From positions 7,750,001 through 7,814,000 of the forward strand of contig NZ_JACIBV010000001.1 of assembly GCF_014195505.1 (NCBI RefSeq): 64,000 nucleotides of DNA, written 5' to 3'. The stretch comes from Nonomuraea dietziae (GTDB taxonomy: Bacteria; Actinomycetota; Actinomycetes; Streptosporangiales; Streptosporangiaceae). Under the pieces are notes generated by a model that was not told the origin of the DNA, ran no database searches, and saw nothing but the letters and a program-made list of their open reading frames with translations. The position numbers and the translations under genes were made by a program. This document shows positions 50,238 to 58,156 of the stretch, in pieces. The number at the start of each line of letters is the position of its first letter. Position 1 is the first letter of the stretch.

Positions 50238-50302
50238 GAGGATCGGCTGGCGATGAGCTGCCCCAGTGTAGAAGGGCCCGTGTCAGGGCCAACAAGCAGC
50301 TC

Positions 50303-51940
50303 CTAACTGGAACCGCCTCCTGGGTCCCTGTCCTGGCCTCCGCCGGTGACGCGCGTCCACACCTCGGTGGGGTCCGCCGCCACGTCGCCGCGCCAGGCGA
50401 CATGCTGGTCGGGGCGGACCAGGACGAGATCGGCCTCGCAGACCGCGCGCAGGCGGGGAAGACGGCCGAGGTCCACGACGCGCAAGGGGATGCCCGCGGC
50501 CGTGGCGGCGGTCACGAGCGGCGTCGGGTCGGCCCGAGACGACAGCCGGAGCAGGGTGAACCAGTCGCCGAGGAGGTCGTACAGCGAGCTGCCGTCGGAC
50601 AGCCAGACGTGTGGCAGCCGCGCCCCTGGATGAGCCGACGGCCGGTAGCGGGTCAGTTCGGGCTCCGGGCGGCCGCGACCGTCGGGAACGACGACGGGGG
50701 AGTCCGCGTAGTCGTAGCCGAGTACCAGCCCGAGGCTGTGGAACTCAGGATCCTTGCCCCGCAGGGCGTCGGCGAGCTGGGCCCGCAGCACCTGGCCGGC
50801 CGTCCCGTCGTCGTCGAGCTCGGCTGCCGCGAAGGACGGGGCGAGGAAGGCCTCCTGGCCGCCGGCGGCGGCGATGGTTCGCACGGCGACCGGCCGCCGC
50901 TCCAGCTCGTAGCTGTCCAGCAACGACGGAGGCGCCCAGCCCTGCAGCACCGCCGCGAGCTTGTAGCCGATGTTCACCGCGTCGCCGACGCAGGTGTTGA
51001 ACCCGTGCCCGCCCCACGGCGGGTTGAGGTGCGCGGCGTCGCCGACGAGGAACACCCGCTCGCCGCGGTAGCGGTCGGCCAGCAGCATGCGCGCCGACCA
51101 CGGGTCCGTGGCGAGCACCTCCACATCGATCTCGGCGCCGGCCAGCGTGCGCACGAGCGCGACGGGGTCGGCCTCCTCGGCCTGTACGTCGATGCCCTGC
51201 ACGATCGCCCACCAGGTGCCGTCGAGGTCCAGCCGTCCCATGAGCCCGCCACGCTCGGCGCCGATGACCCAGTAGTGCACGCCGAGCGCGCACAGCGGCC
51301 GTTCGTCGAGTTCCCTGGAGCGGAAGGTGATGCTCAGGTTGGGCAGCGCGCCTGATGAACCCGCATAGTGGCTGCCGATCGCCGACCGGCTGACGCCGGC
51401 GATGCCGTCGCAGCCGAGCAGATACTCCGCATGGACCTCGCGACGTCGCCCGTCGGGCCCGACCAGTTCGGCCCTCACGCCGTCCTGGCCGTCGATGACG
51501 GCGTCGACCCGCCAGCCGACCAGCAGGGTCACGGACGGCAGCGCCGCCGCCGCCTCACGCAGGAGCTCTTCGACGATCGGCTGCGCCACCTGCTGCCCTG
51601 CTTCGGCGGCGATGTCGCGCGGCTCCGTCCACAGACCGAAGGCCTCGGGGAAGCGAGTGATCTCGTGTCCGAACAGGCCGGTGCAGAAGACGACGTCCTG
51701 CGCGTACGCCACCGGCAGCGCCGCACGCGATCGCAGCCGGTCGGCCAGTCCCCAGCGGCGCAGATGCTCCATCGTCCGCACGCTGGTGGTCTTCGCGCGA
51801 GGGCGCAGCGGGTCGAGCGTCGTTCGCGGCTCGACCACGCATACCTCGACGCCGCGCCGGCCCAGCTCGATCCCGGCGGCCAGGCCGCTCGGCCCGCCAC
51901 CGGCGATGAGGACGGGCACCTGGGAAGGGACGATCGTCAC
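50303..51940 (-). CDS. FAD-dependent aromatic-ring monooxygenase (PheA/TfdB type)
   Basis: A 545-residue flavoprotein. The FAD-binding fold reads VLIAGGGPSGLAAGIELGRRG near residue 10, the middle contains YLLGCDGIAGVSR, and the flavin ribityl motif is LVGDAAHLNPPWGGHGFNT. The last 150 residues resemble the thioredoxin-like C-terminal domain of phenol hydroxylase-type enzymes (VDLGRLPRLRAVCEADLVLV). It probably hydroxylates a phenolic ring, giving the substrate for the intradiol dioxygenase of the same operon. GTG 51940 overlaps the upstream stop as GTGA. Confidence 0.9.
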   Translation of the reverse strand: MTIVPSQVPVLIAGGGPSGLAAGIELGRRGVEVCVVEPRTTLDPLRPRAKTTSVRTMEHLRRWGLADRLRSRAALPVAYAQDVVFCTGLFGHEITRFPEAFGLWTEPRDIAAEAGQQVAQPIVEELLREAAAALPSVTLLVGWRVDAVIDGQDGVRAELVGPDGRRREVHAEYLLGCDGIAGVSRSAIGSHYAGSSGALPNLSITFRSRELDERPLCALGVHYWVIGAERGGLMGRLDLDGTWWAIVQGIDVQAEEADPVALVRTLAGAEIDVEVLATDPWSARMLLADRYRGERVFLVGDAAHLNPPWGGHGFNTCVGDAVNIGYKLAAVLQGWAPPSLLDSYELERRPVAVRTIAAAGGQEAFLAPSFAAAELDDDGTAGQVLRAQLADALRGKDPEFHSLGLVLGYDYADSPVVVPDGRGRPEPELTRYRPSAHPGARLPHVWLSDGSSLYDLLGDWFTLLRLSSRADPTPLVTAATAAGIPLRVVDLGRLPRLRAVCEADLVLVRPDQHVAWRGDVAADPTEVWTRVTGGGQDRDPGGGSS

Positions 51941-52770
51941 GGCCGCGCCTCCGAGGAGACGATCGGGGTGCGCAGCACGCCGAGCCGGTCGATCTCCACC
52001 TCGACCACGTCCCCTGGCCGCAGCAGCCACGGCGGCGTCCGGACGTATCCCACGCCCTCCGGCGTCCCTGTGGCGATGACGTCGCCCGGGTTCAGGGTAA
52101 AGGTGCGGCTGATCCTGGACAGCAGCTCCCCGATGCCGAAGATCATGTCTCGCGTGTTGCCGTCCTGGACGGTCTGCCCGTTGACGCGGGTTCGCACCCG
52201 CAGACCGTCGGCGAGGTCGCCGACCTCGTCGGCCGTGACCAGCGGGCCCATCGGGCCACTGCGGTCCCCGTTCTTCCCGAGCGTCCACTGAGTGGTGAGC
52301 TTCTGCGCCGTGCGGGCGGTGAGATCGTTGAACGCCGCGTAGCCGAGGACCGCGCCGGCCGCCGTCTCCGCGTCGACGTCGGTGAGCCTTCGCCCGACGA
52401 CGGCGGCGACCTCCCCCTCCCAGTCCAGGCCAGGCTCGTTGGCGGGCACCGGCGCCGCCGTCTCACCCACGGTGAGTGAGGCGACCCAGCGGCCGAAGAC
52501 GGTCGGATGCTCAGGCGGGACGAAACCACCCTCGGCGGCGTGCGCCCGGTAGTTCAGACCGATGCAGATGACCCGGGCCGAGGCAGGCACCGGCGGGGCC
52601 AGCTCCACCTCGGCGACCGGAACCTCTCCCGCGGTCGCCTGGCGCGCGACTGCGAGCCATCGCTCCAGGTCGGCGTAGAAATGGCCGACCTCGGCGATCA
52701 CGGTCACGGCGTCCCCGATCTGGACGGCGACGTCCACCCGCCGCCCGGTGCGGATGCCGACGAGCTTCAC
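51937..52770 (-). CDS. Fumarylacetoacetate hydrolase-family protein
   Basis: A 277-residue protein with the FAH C-terminal domain. Motifs are VICIGLNYRAHAAEGG, the metal-binding EGEVAAVVGRR region (PGLDWEGEVA), GYAAFNDLTARTAQ, and NPGDVIATGTPEGVG near the end. Family members hydrolyse or isomerise ring-fission products such as acylpyruvates and hydroxyheptadienedioates. In this operon it would act after the dioxygenase. It is joined to both neighbours by GTGA overlaps. Exact substrate is unknown. Confidence 0.92.
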   Translation of the reverse strand: MKLVGIRTGRRVDVAVQIGDAVTVIAEVGHFYADLERWLAVARQATAGEVPVAEVELAPPVPASARVICIGLNYRAHAAEGGFVPPEHPTVFGRWVASLTVGETAAPVPANEPGLDWEGEVAAVVGRRLTDVDAETAAGAVLGYAAFNDLTARTAQKLTTQWTLGKNGDRSGPMGPLVTADEVGDLADGLRVRTRVNGQTVQDGNTRDMIFGIGELLSRISRTFTLNPGDVIATGTPEGVGYVRTPPWLLRPGDVVEVEIDRLGVLRTPIVSSEARP

Positions 52771-53663
52771 GCGATCACCTCGCCGAGCGGCAGCAGCCGG
52801 ACGTCGAAGACAAAGTCGGCGAACGGGACGTCGACGCCGAAGGCCACGGCGCGCTCGGGATCGGTCTCCCTGACGGGGGCGACGACGAGCTCGTCCTTGA
52901 CCGCGAAGGCCGCGTCGGCGTCGAGGTACTCGTCACCGGACACGAAGACGTGCGTGGTCACCGGCCGATGCCCGAAAGCCTCCACGCGGTAGTGGATATG
53001 GGCCGGGCGCATCGCGTGGCGGCCGAGCGCGGTCAGCAGTTCTCCACCTGGTCCGTCGGTGGGCACCGGATAGCTGGACGGGATGATGCTGCGGAACCAG
53101 TAGGCCCCGTCGGCGTCGGTGGTGAACAGGCCGCGCAGGTTTCCAGGTTCCTGCGCCGGGTCCTGGGTGTCGTAGCGCCCGGCGTCGTCGGCCTGCCAGA
53201 TGTCGACGGTGGCCCGCTCGATCGGCTTGCCACTGGTGTCGGTCACCCTGCCGCGCACGACCATGACATCGCCGCGCTGCCGTTCAGGGCCGGTGGAGAT
53301 CCATGCCCCGTTCTCCCGCGCGGGCGCGGGGGAGTGGAAAGGACCCTCGACCGAGGACGGCGTGGCGCCGGCAGGGCCGGCGTGGTTGACGTCGTCCACG
53401 GCGGTGGTCAGCCCGAGCGTGTCGGCCAGCAGGATGAACTCGTTGCGGTGCTCGGTGCAGGTCTGGCCGGTGCGGACGAGGAAGTCGATCCCGGTCAGCC
53501 ACTCCGATTCGGTCGGGCGCGTCTCACGAACGAAGGCGTGCAGATGGCGTACCAGCGACTCCATCACGTCGTTGAGCCGCGGGTCTGTGCTGTTCAGCTG
53601 ATCGATGACGGCGGTCAGCAGAGCGTCGAGCCGCTCCTCCCGCACGTCGCCGGGTGAGGTCAC
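52767..53663 (-). CDS. Intradiol ring-cleavage dioxygenase (hydroxyquinol/catechol 1,2-dioxygenase type)
   Basis: A 298-residue non-haem Fe(III) enzyme. The N-terminal helical dimerisation domain is about residues 1-95. The catalytic domain has VEGPFHSP, the ligand tyrosines in DAGRYDTQ and SSYPVPTDGPGG, and the ligand histidines in RPAHIHYRV. All four Fe ligands are present. Hydroxyquinol 1,2-dioxygenases share this form. GTG 53663 has AGGAGG six nt upstream, a strong Shine-Dalgarno for the first gene of the operon. The product is a muconate or maleylacetate; no maleylacetate reductase gene is in the window. Confidence 0.93.
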   Translation of the reverse strand: MTSPGDVREERLDALLTAVIDQLNSTDPRLNDVMESLVRHLHAFVRETRPTESEWLTGIDFLVRTGQTCTEHRNEFILLADTLGLTTAVDDVNHAGPAGATPSSVEGPFHSPAPARENGAWISTGPERQRGDVMVVRGRVTDTSGKPIERATVDIWQADDAGRYDTQDPAQEPGNLRGLFTTDADGAYWFRSIIPSSYPVPTDGPGGELLTALGRHAMRPAHIHYRVEAFGHRPVTTHVFVSGDEYLDADAAFAVKDELVVAPVRETDPERAVAFGVDVPFADFVFDVRLLPLGEVIA

Positions 53664-53793
53664 GGGATCCTCCTGGAGGTAGGCCGCCCGAGCCCGCGCG
53701 CGAGGTCCAGGCGGATGGACGGCGCGCCACCCGGCGTCGTACCGAGGAGACGCGCCACCAGCATCCACGGCGGCCTTCACCCGCCCCATACCG

Positions 53794-53810
53794 TTGCCAT
53801 TCAGCGGCAA
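53794..53810. promoter_or_regulatory. Inverted repeat in the promoter region of the aromatic operon
   Basis: TTGCC-ATTCAGC-GGCAA lies 131 nt before the dioxygenase start. Short arms; it may be the operator of the IclR regulator encoded about 1 kb away. The rest of 53664-53870 holds nothing recognisable. Confidence 0.3.
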
Positions 53811-53870
53811 GCATGGTCTGCGACCACCCCGCGGGCTTCGTCACCGACGTGCTGACGGCGTTGGGGGGTG

Positions 53871-54638
53871 CTAGGCGACCTCGCCCGCAGGCGCCTTCCA
53901 GGTGTTGCACGAGGCGGGATCGCCTGTGGCGAAGCCGCGAGCGTTCCACAGGCGGATGTTGGCCGTCTTGCCGTACAGCCGCTGCTGACCGGGGACGTCA
54001 CCCTGCACGATCTGCTGGAGGTACTTCCAGTCGCGCGAGGACCTTCCCTCCAGCGGCCAGACGCTCTTGATGAACGCCGAGGCCAGGCAGGCGGACTGGA
54101 GGTGGTAGCGGCGCACCCGCTCGGCGCGCTCGGCCTGGCTGTCGTAGAAGGCCTCGACGTCCACGCTGTGGACGATGTCGACGAGCCGCTGGACATGCTC
54201 GCCGTAGCGGGTGGCGGTGTTGTACAGCAGCCACAGGTCGGAGGGGTCCTGGAGCCAGGACGTGCCGAGCTTGTAGACGACCGCGCGGGCGTCGTGGCAG
54301 TAGACGCTGTCGGAGTCGAGCCTGCGTTCGGTGCCGCAGTAGTCGCCGGTCACGAATTTCAGGCGGGCGCCCTTGAACTGCACGCCGTTCTCCGACAGGT
54401 ACTGCTCCCAGGTCGCCTCGAGGCAGTGCATGATGCCGCCGAGGTAGCGCTTGGCCGCCGCGCGGTGACCGGGCGCGACGGGCTGCTCCTCGCACGCCGA
54501 TCTGGGCAGCCTGCCCATGCCGTACAGGGCGTTGTCGGTCAGGACGCGCTGCTCGACGGGATAGGTCCCCGCGGTTGCCGTTCCGCATAACCACAGGGCC
54601 GCGGCGCACGCCAGGGCCATGATCGAACGAAGCTTCAT
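53871..54638 (-). CDS. Secreted YpfJ-like neutral zinc metallopeptidase homologue without the zinc motif
   Basis: A 255-residue exported protein; signal peptide MKLRSIMALACAAALWLCG, cleavage near residue 23. The mature part follows the order of YpfJ-family metallopeptidases: a helical domain, GDYCGTERRL and SVYCHDARAVVY, then the helix that should carry HEVGHHVQ. Here it reads TATRYGEHVQRLVD, so both zinc histidines of HExxH are not in place; RRYHLQSACLASAF replaces the usual E-L-Q-A-D-C-L segment. It is therefore probably inactive as a protease. It lies upstream of the aromatic operon but with its own frame and a 207-nt gap. Confidence 0.78.
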   Translation of the reverse strand: MKLRSIMALACAAALWLCGTATAGTYPVEQRVLTDNALYGMGRLPRSACEEQPVAPGHRAAAKRYLGGIMHCLEATWEQYLSENGVQFKGARLKFVTGDYCGTERRLDSDSVYCHDARAVVYKLGTSWLQDPSDLWLLYNTATRYGEHVQRLVDIVHSVDVEAFYDSQAERAERVRRYHLQSACLASAFIKSVWPLEGRSSRDWKYLQQIVQGDVPGQQRLYGKTANIRLWNARGFATGDPASCNTWKAPAGEVA

Positions 54639-54779
54639 GGGCGGGAGACTAGAGCACGCGTGTCGCGGAGGTCGACCTTGACGGACGAGCAGCCGGTGGG
54701 CGCGCGGCCAGCCGTACGGCGGCCTTTCGTCGTCCGGCTGCGCGGACCGGTTCACCTCTCGCCCCGTTGACGGGAGGAG

Positions 54780-55610
54780 TCAGCGGCCGGCCGAAGCGTC
54801 CCCGACCTGGCCGATGGAGCGCCGGGCGCCGAGCCCTCGTGAGATGGCGCGGGCGATCGTGCGGACGGCCGGTCCGAGCATCCGAGGGTCGGCGTCTTCC
54901 GATGGGACGAGGACCGACAGCGCCGCTGCGACCCTGTCGTCGGCTCCGAAGACCGGCGCCGCCACCGACACGATCGCGCGCGGGGCGTGCGGCCGATGGA
55001 GGTGCGCCAACCCCTCCAGCCGGACCCTGGCGAGGGTGCGTCGCAGGTCGACGGGGGAGACGATCTCCTTCTCCGGTTCGCGCACCATCGGACGGGAGAG
55101 CACCTCCTCCTGCACCTCGGGCTCGGCGAAGGCGAGCAGGACCAGGCCCACCCCGGTCGAGTGCAGGGGCAGCCGGCCGCCGACGCGGTACAGCACCGGC
55201 ATCGCCTGATGTGACGACAGCCGTTCGATCAGCAGGGCCTCGTAACCGTCCCGCACCGCGAGCAGCACGTGCTGTCGGGTGACCTGGGCCAGGTCACCCA
55301 TGAAGGGCATGGCCACCTGACGCAGCCCTTGCCCGCGAGGGGCGAGAGAGGCCACCTCCCAGAGTCGGAGGCCGATCGTGAACCGGCCGTCCTCGCCACG
55401 CTCGAGGGCGCCCCATGCCACCATCCGCTTGGCGAGCCGCAACGCCGAACTGGCGGGGATGCCGCTGCGCCGGCTCAACTCGCCCAGGCTCAGCGACCCG
55501 TGGTCGGCGTCGAAGGCGCTCAGAAGCGAGAGAGCCCGGTCGACGACCGGGTCGCCCTGGGGCGGACGGCGGCCGCGGATTCGCGGCGGGGGAGCGGACG
55601 CGCTGGTCAC
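54780..55610 (-). CDS. IclR-family transcriptional regulator
   Basis: A 276-residue regulator. The N-terminal winged helix (about 20-90) includes VVDRALSLLSAFDADHGSLSLGELSRRSGIPASSALRLA. The C-terminal effector domain contains LRQVAMPFMGDLAQVTRQHVLLAV, LPLHSTGVGLVLLAF and RAIVSVAAPVFGADDRVAAALSV. IclR proteins often control aromatic-acid catabolism, and the intradiol dioxygenase operon about 1 kb downstream on the same strand is a plausible target. GTG 55610 is the start; the Shine-Dalgarno GGAG lies 9-10 nt upstream. Confidence 0.92.
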   Translation of the reverse strand: MTSASAPPPRIRGRRPPQGDPVVDRALSLLSAFDADHGSLSLGELSRRSGIPASSALRLAKRMVAWGALERGEDGRFTIGLRLWEVASLAPRGQGLRQVAMPFMGDLAQVTRQHVLLAVRDGYEALLIERLSSHQAMPVLYRVGGRLPLHSTGVGLVLLAFAEPEVQEEVLSRPMVREPEKEIVSPVDLRRTLARVRLEGLAHLHRPHAPRAIVSVAAPVFGADDRVAAALSVLVPSEDADPRMLGPAVRTIARAISRGLGARRSIGQVGDASAGR

Positions 55611-55698
55611 AAAGGGGGGCTCCTGTCAGTCCTTCACCGATGAGGCGCGCCTCTGGTTGCACTGGTCGGCATTGTGCCGTACCTCGCGAAGGTTCCCG

Positions 55699-55800
55699 CG
55701 CCTGATGATCGCCCATCACGAGGGCGCGATCGAGATGGCGAAGACCGAACAGAAGCAGGGCGCCAACGACGAGGCCAGGAAGCTCGCCGAGATCATTGTG
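55699..55800 (+). pseudogene. DUF305 domain fragment
   Basis: About 34 codons read RLMIAHHEGAIEMAKTEQKQ then GANDEARKLAEII, the core of DUF305 proteins (typical LMIxHHxGAIxMA). No start, signal peptide or C-terminal half of the domain is attached, and sequence on both sides is unrelated. It is a decayed remnant of a DUF305 gene. Confidence 0.7.
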
Positions 55801-55865
55801 CCTGGTGCCCCGGTGCGGGTCTGGCCAGCAGCGTCGGTGGGCTCGGGGAGGGATCGCGCGATGCG

Positions 55866-56855
55866 TCAGTGGCGCTGGAATGTCAGCAGGCTCTCGTTGT
55901 CCGCGACCGTGAGGCCGGCGTGGCCGCCGATCGGGACGGTGGCCAAGGGGTAGGTGTGGCCGACGTCGATATTGGCCAGGATCGGGATGCCGGTCAGTGC
56001 CGGTTGCGATCCGATGATCTGCTCCAGGAGCGCGCGGGTCATGTTGCTGGCGTTCTGGAACCGTCCGATGGCCAGTCCCCGGATTCCCGCAGCGTCAGGA
56101 AGCTGAAGCAGTGATGTCAGGTCCCTGGCGAAGGTGGCAGGGTGTGATTCGAAGTCGTCCTCGACGATCAGTATCGCGCCGTCGAGAGACGGCATGTAGG
56201 GCGTGCCCTGCAGCAGGTTGAGGGTGCACAGATTGCCGCCCACGATCCTTCCCTCGGCGGTGCCCGGCTGGATCGGCCACCACCCCTCGTTGGGGATCAG
56301 ATCGCGCCTGTCCTGGTCGAGGAACCAGAGATCGTCGCTCCAGCGGGCCGCCGGGGTCAGGCCGATCGGGGCGGTGCCGAACATGACCTCGGTGAACCAC
56401 TCCAGGGTCTGCTCGAAGTGATCGCGCATGCCGAACGTCGACCAGTGCGGCCCCGAGTAGGTGACCAGCCCGGTTCGGGCCAGGACGGCGTTCTGCAGTG
56501 CGGTGATGTCGGAGTACCCGCACAGGATCTTCGGATTGGCGCGGATCAGCTCCCAGTCCAGGAACGGCAGCAGTTCGTTGCAGTTGTAGCCGCCGATGAC
56601 CGTCAGGATCGCCGCCACCGAGGGGTCGGCGAAGGCTTCGTGCAGATCGGCGATCCTGGAGGCGATGCTGGAGGAGTCGAGAGCGTCCCGTTCATCGACA
56701 TGGCGGCCATAGGACAGCGTCAGGCCCAGTTCGGCGAAGCGAGCCCCGATGATGTCGGTGTGGTCGTGTTCCATCACCATCGCACGGGATCTGGCCGGCG
56801 CCACCACCCGTATGACGTCGCCCTGGTTCAGCTTGCGAGGGAAGATCAGCTCCAT
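55866..56855 (-). CDS. S66-family LD-carboxypeptidase / MccF-like peptidase
   Basis: A 329-residue cytoplasmic protein. It starts LIFPRKLNQGDVIRVVAPARS; the nucleophile serine is in CGYSDITALQNAV near residue 115; the Glu and His of the Ser-Glu-His triad lie in LIVEDDFE and NIDVGHTYPL. Both LD-carboxypeptidases (cell-wall recycling) and MccF (self-immunity to microcin C) have this order. The WFTEVMFGTAP insertion is more like MccF-type proteins. No microcin genes are nearby. ATG 56855 gives the family N-terminus. Confidence 0.9.
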   Translation of the reverse strand: MELIFPRKLNQGDVIRVVAPARSRAMVMEHDHTDIIGARFAELGLTLSYGRHVDERDALDSSSIASRIADLHEAFADPSVAAILTVIGGYNCNELLPFLDWELIRANPKILCGYSDITALQNAVLARTGLVTYSGPHWSTFGMRDHFEQTLEWFTEVMFGTAPIGLTPAARWSDDLWFLDQDRRDLIPNEGWWPIQPGTAEGRIVGGNLCTLNLLQGTPYMPSLDGAILIVEDDFESHPATFARDLTSLLQLPDAAGIRGLAIGRFQNASNMTRALLEQIIGSQPALTGIPILANIDVGHTYPLATVPIGGHAGLTVADNESLLTFQRH

Positions 56856-56959
56856 CGCCGGAGCCTAACGAACGCGGCAGGGATTCTTCGACGCGGGGCT
56901 GGTCAACCCGCGGGCGCGCGCCGTGGACGCGCACCAGGGGGATGTGCCGGTGCTGGTGC

Positions 56960-58033
56960 TCAGGAGAACCTCTCCTCACTGACGATCCGGCCGTCGCGCA
57001 CCGTGTAGACACCGATCGTGGAGTCGGCGGTGAACCGTACGGCGAAGCGGTCGCCGCCCGCCCGCAGGTACGGCCCCTCGACAGGCCCGCTCACCTGCCC
57101 GGCGGCCAGCAGGTGCCGGGTGATCGCGTCGATCTCGCCCTTGTTGGCCAGACTGGCGAAGGCCAGTCCCACCCCTTCGGCCGTCGGCTCCACGAACGCG
57201 GGCAGATGGTCGAGTATCCACTCCCGATAGGACGTGGCCGGACGCCCGAGGATCTCCCGGATCGTCGGGACCACCGGCTCGGGCCGTGCGGCGATCTCCT
57301 TCATGGTCTCCAGGACGGCGTCCACGTCCTGCGGCGGCACCCACTGCAGGAACCACTCCCTGGCCTGCTCCGGCGGGACCTCCTCCACCTTCGTCACCGG
57401 CCTGCCGACCAGCTCGCCCACGATCCTGATCCGTTCGGCCCCTGTCATGAGTTCCTCGCCGGTCAGCATGGGCGTGGCCGTGTTCAGCAGGTCGTCGGTG
57501 AGCAGCGCGTGCACTCCCACCGCCGCCAGATCCTTGGGATGGATCTGCGATCGCGCCCAGCTCAGGAACGGCCCGCGGACCACGCCGTCGGCGGGCACCG
57601 GAGTCGCCAGGTCGTTGCTCATGTGCCCGCCGGACCGCAGGAACGTCCACTCCTTGGCGTGCTCCCTGATCAGCCGCTCGATCCGGTTGTGGGAGGCGTT
57701 GTCAGGATCGGCGTGGGTCTCCGCACCGGCCGCCGACAGATAGACGATTCTGCGCGCCTGTGCCGCCAGCTTGGGGATCACCGCGTTCCGCGAGTGCTCG
57801 GTGAACATCGTCGGCCACACCAGGAAGATCTTGTCGACTCCCTCCAGTGCCTCGTCGAGGGAGCCGGGATCGCTCAGGTCGCCCTTGACCGCCCGCACCC
57901 CTTCGGGGAACGTCACCCGGCCCGGATCTCTGCTCAGCGCCTTGACCGTCACCCCGCCGCGCTCGTGCAGCTGCCGTACCACCTGGCCACCGGTGTGACC
58001 GGTGGCCCCGGTCACCAGAATCGTCTCGTTCAT
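56960..58033 (-). CDS. NmrA-type NAD(P)-binding protein with short SnoaL-like C-terminal extension
   Basis: A 357-residue protein. The NmrA-like Rossmann domain starts ILVTGATGHTGGQVVRQL and includes KIFLVWPTMFTEHS and WTFLRSGGHMSNDL. After the usual end (GRPATSYREWILDHL, near 280) there are about 75 further residues ending STIGVYTVRDGRIVSEERF, like the last strands of SnoaL/NTF2-like domains. The paralogue at 58750 has no such extension. It could be a fusion with part of an NTF2-like gene. It is divergent from the FrnE-like gene across twin palindromes. Confidence 0.85.
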   Translation of the reverse strand: MNETILVTGATGHTGGQVVRQLHERGGVTVKALSRDPGRVTFPEGVRAVKGDLSDPGSLDEALEGVDKIFLVWPTMFTEHSRNAVIPKLAAQARRIVYLSAAGAETHADPDNASHNRIERLIREHAKEWTFLRSGGHMSNDLATPVPADGVVRGPFLSWARSQIHPKDLAAVGVHALLTDDLLNTATPMLTGEELMTGAERIRIVGELVGRPVTKVEEVPPEQAREWFLQWVPPQDVDAVLETMKEIAARPEPVVPTIREILGRPATSYREWILDHLPAFVEPTAEGVGLAFASLANKGEIDAITRHLLAAGQVSGPVEGPYLRAGGDRFAVRFTADSTIGVYTVRDGRIVSEERFS

Positions 58034-58066
58034 GACGCCGACGCTACGGTCGCGTCCTTGACGCCA

Positions 58067-58124
58067 GCATCAGTCGATCGACTGGTGCGCGGCGGCCGGG
58101 GACGACCAGTCGATCGACTGATGC
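58067..58124. promoter_or_regulatory. Twin operator palindromes between divergent genes
   Basis: The perfect 14-bp palindrome CAGTCGATCGACTG occurs at 58071-58084 and 58107-58120. With flanks, GCATCAGTCGATCGACTGGT and ACCAGTCGATCGACTGATGC form two inverted 20-bp copies, so the whole is a 58-bp dyad with centres 36 bp apart. It covers the promoters of both divergent genes. A TetR/MarR-type repressor is likely but none is encoded adjacent. Confidence 0.8.
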
Positions 58125-58143
58125 CGGGGGTCGGGGCCGCTCC

Positions 58144-58149
58144 TACCGT
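58144..58149 (+). promoter_or_regulatory. -10 hexamer TACCGT for leaderless FrnE-like mRNA
   Basis: TACCGT ends seven nt before ATG 58157. Its -35 region would fall at the right edge of the second palindrome, so a bound repressor would block it. Confidence 0.5.
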
Positions 58150-58156
58150 CGAGGGC

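Noticed and set aside
56880..56990. Plus-strand coding-like tail reading FDAGLVNPRARAVDAHQG
   Set aside because: It could be a gene remnant, but I recognise no family and it is only about 35 codons, so it is not annotated.
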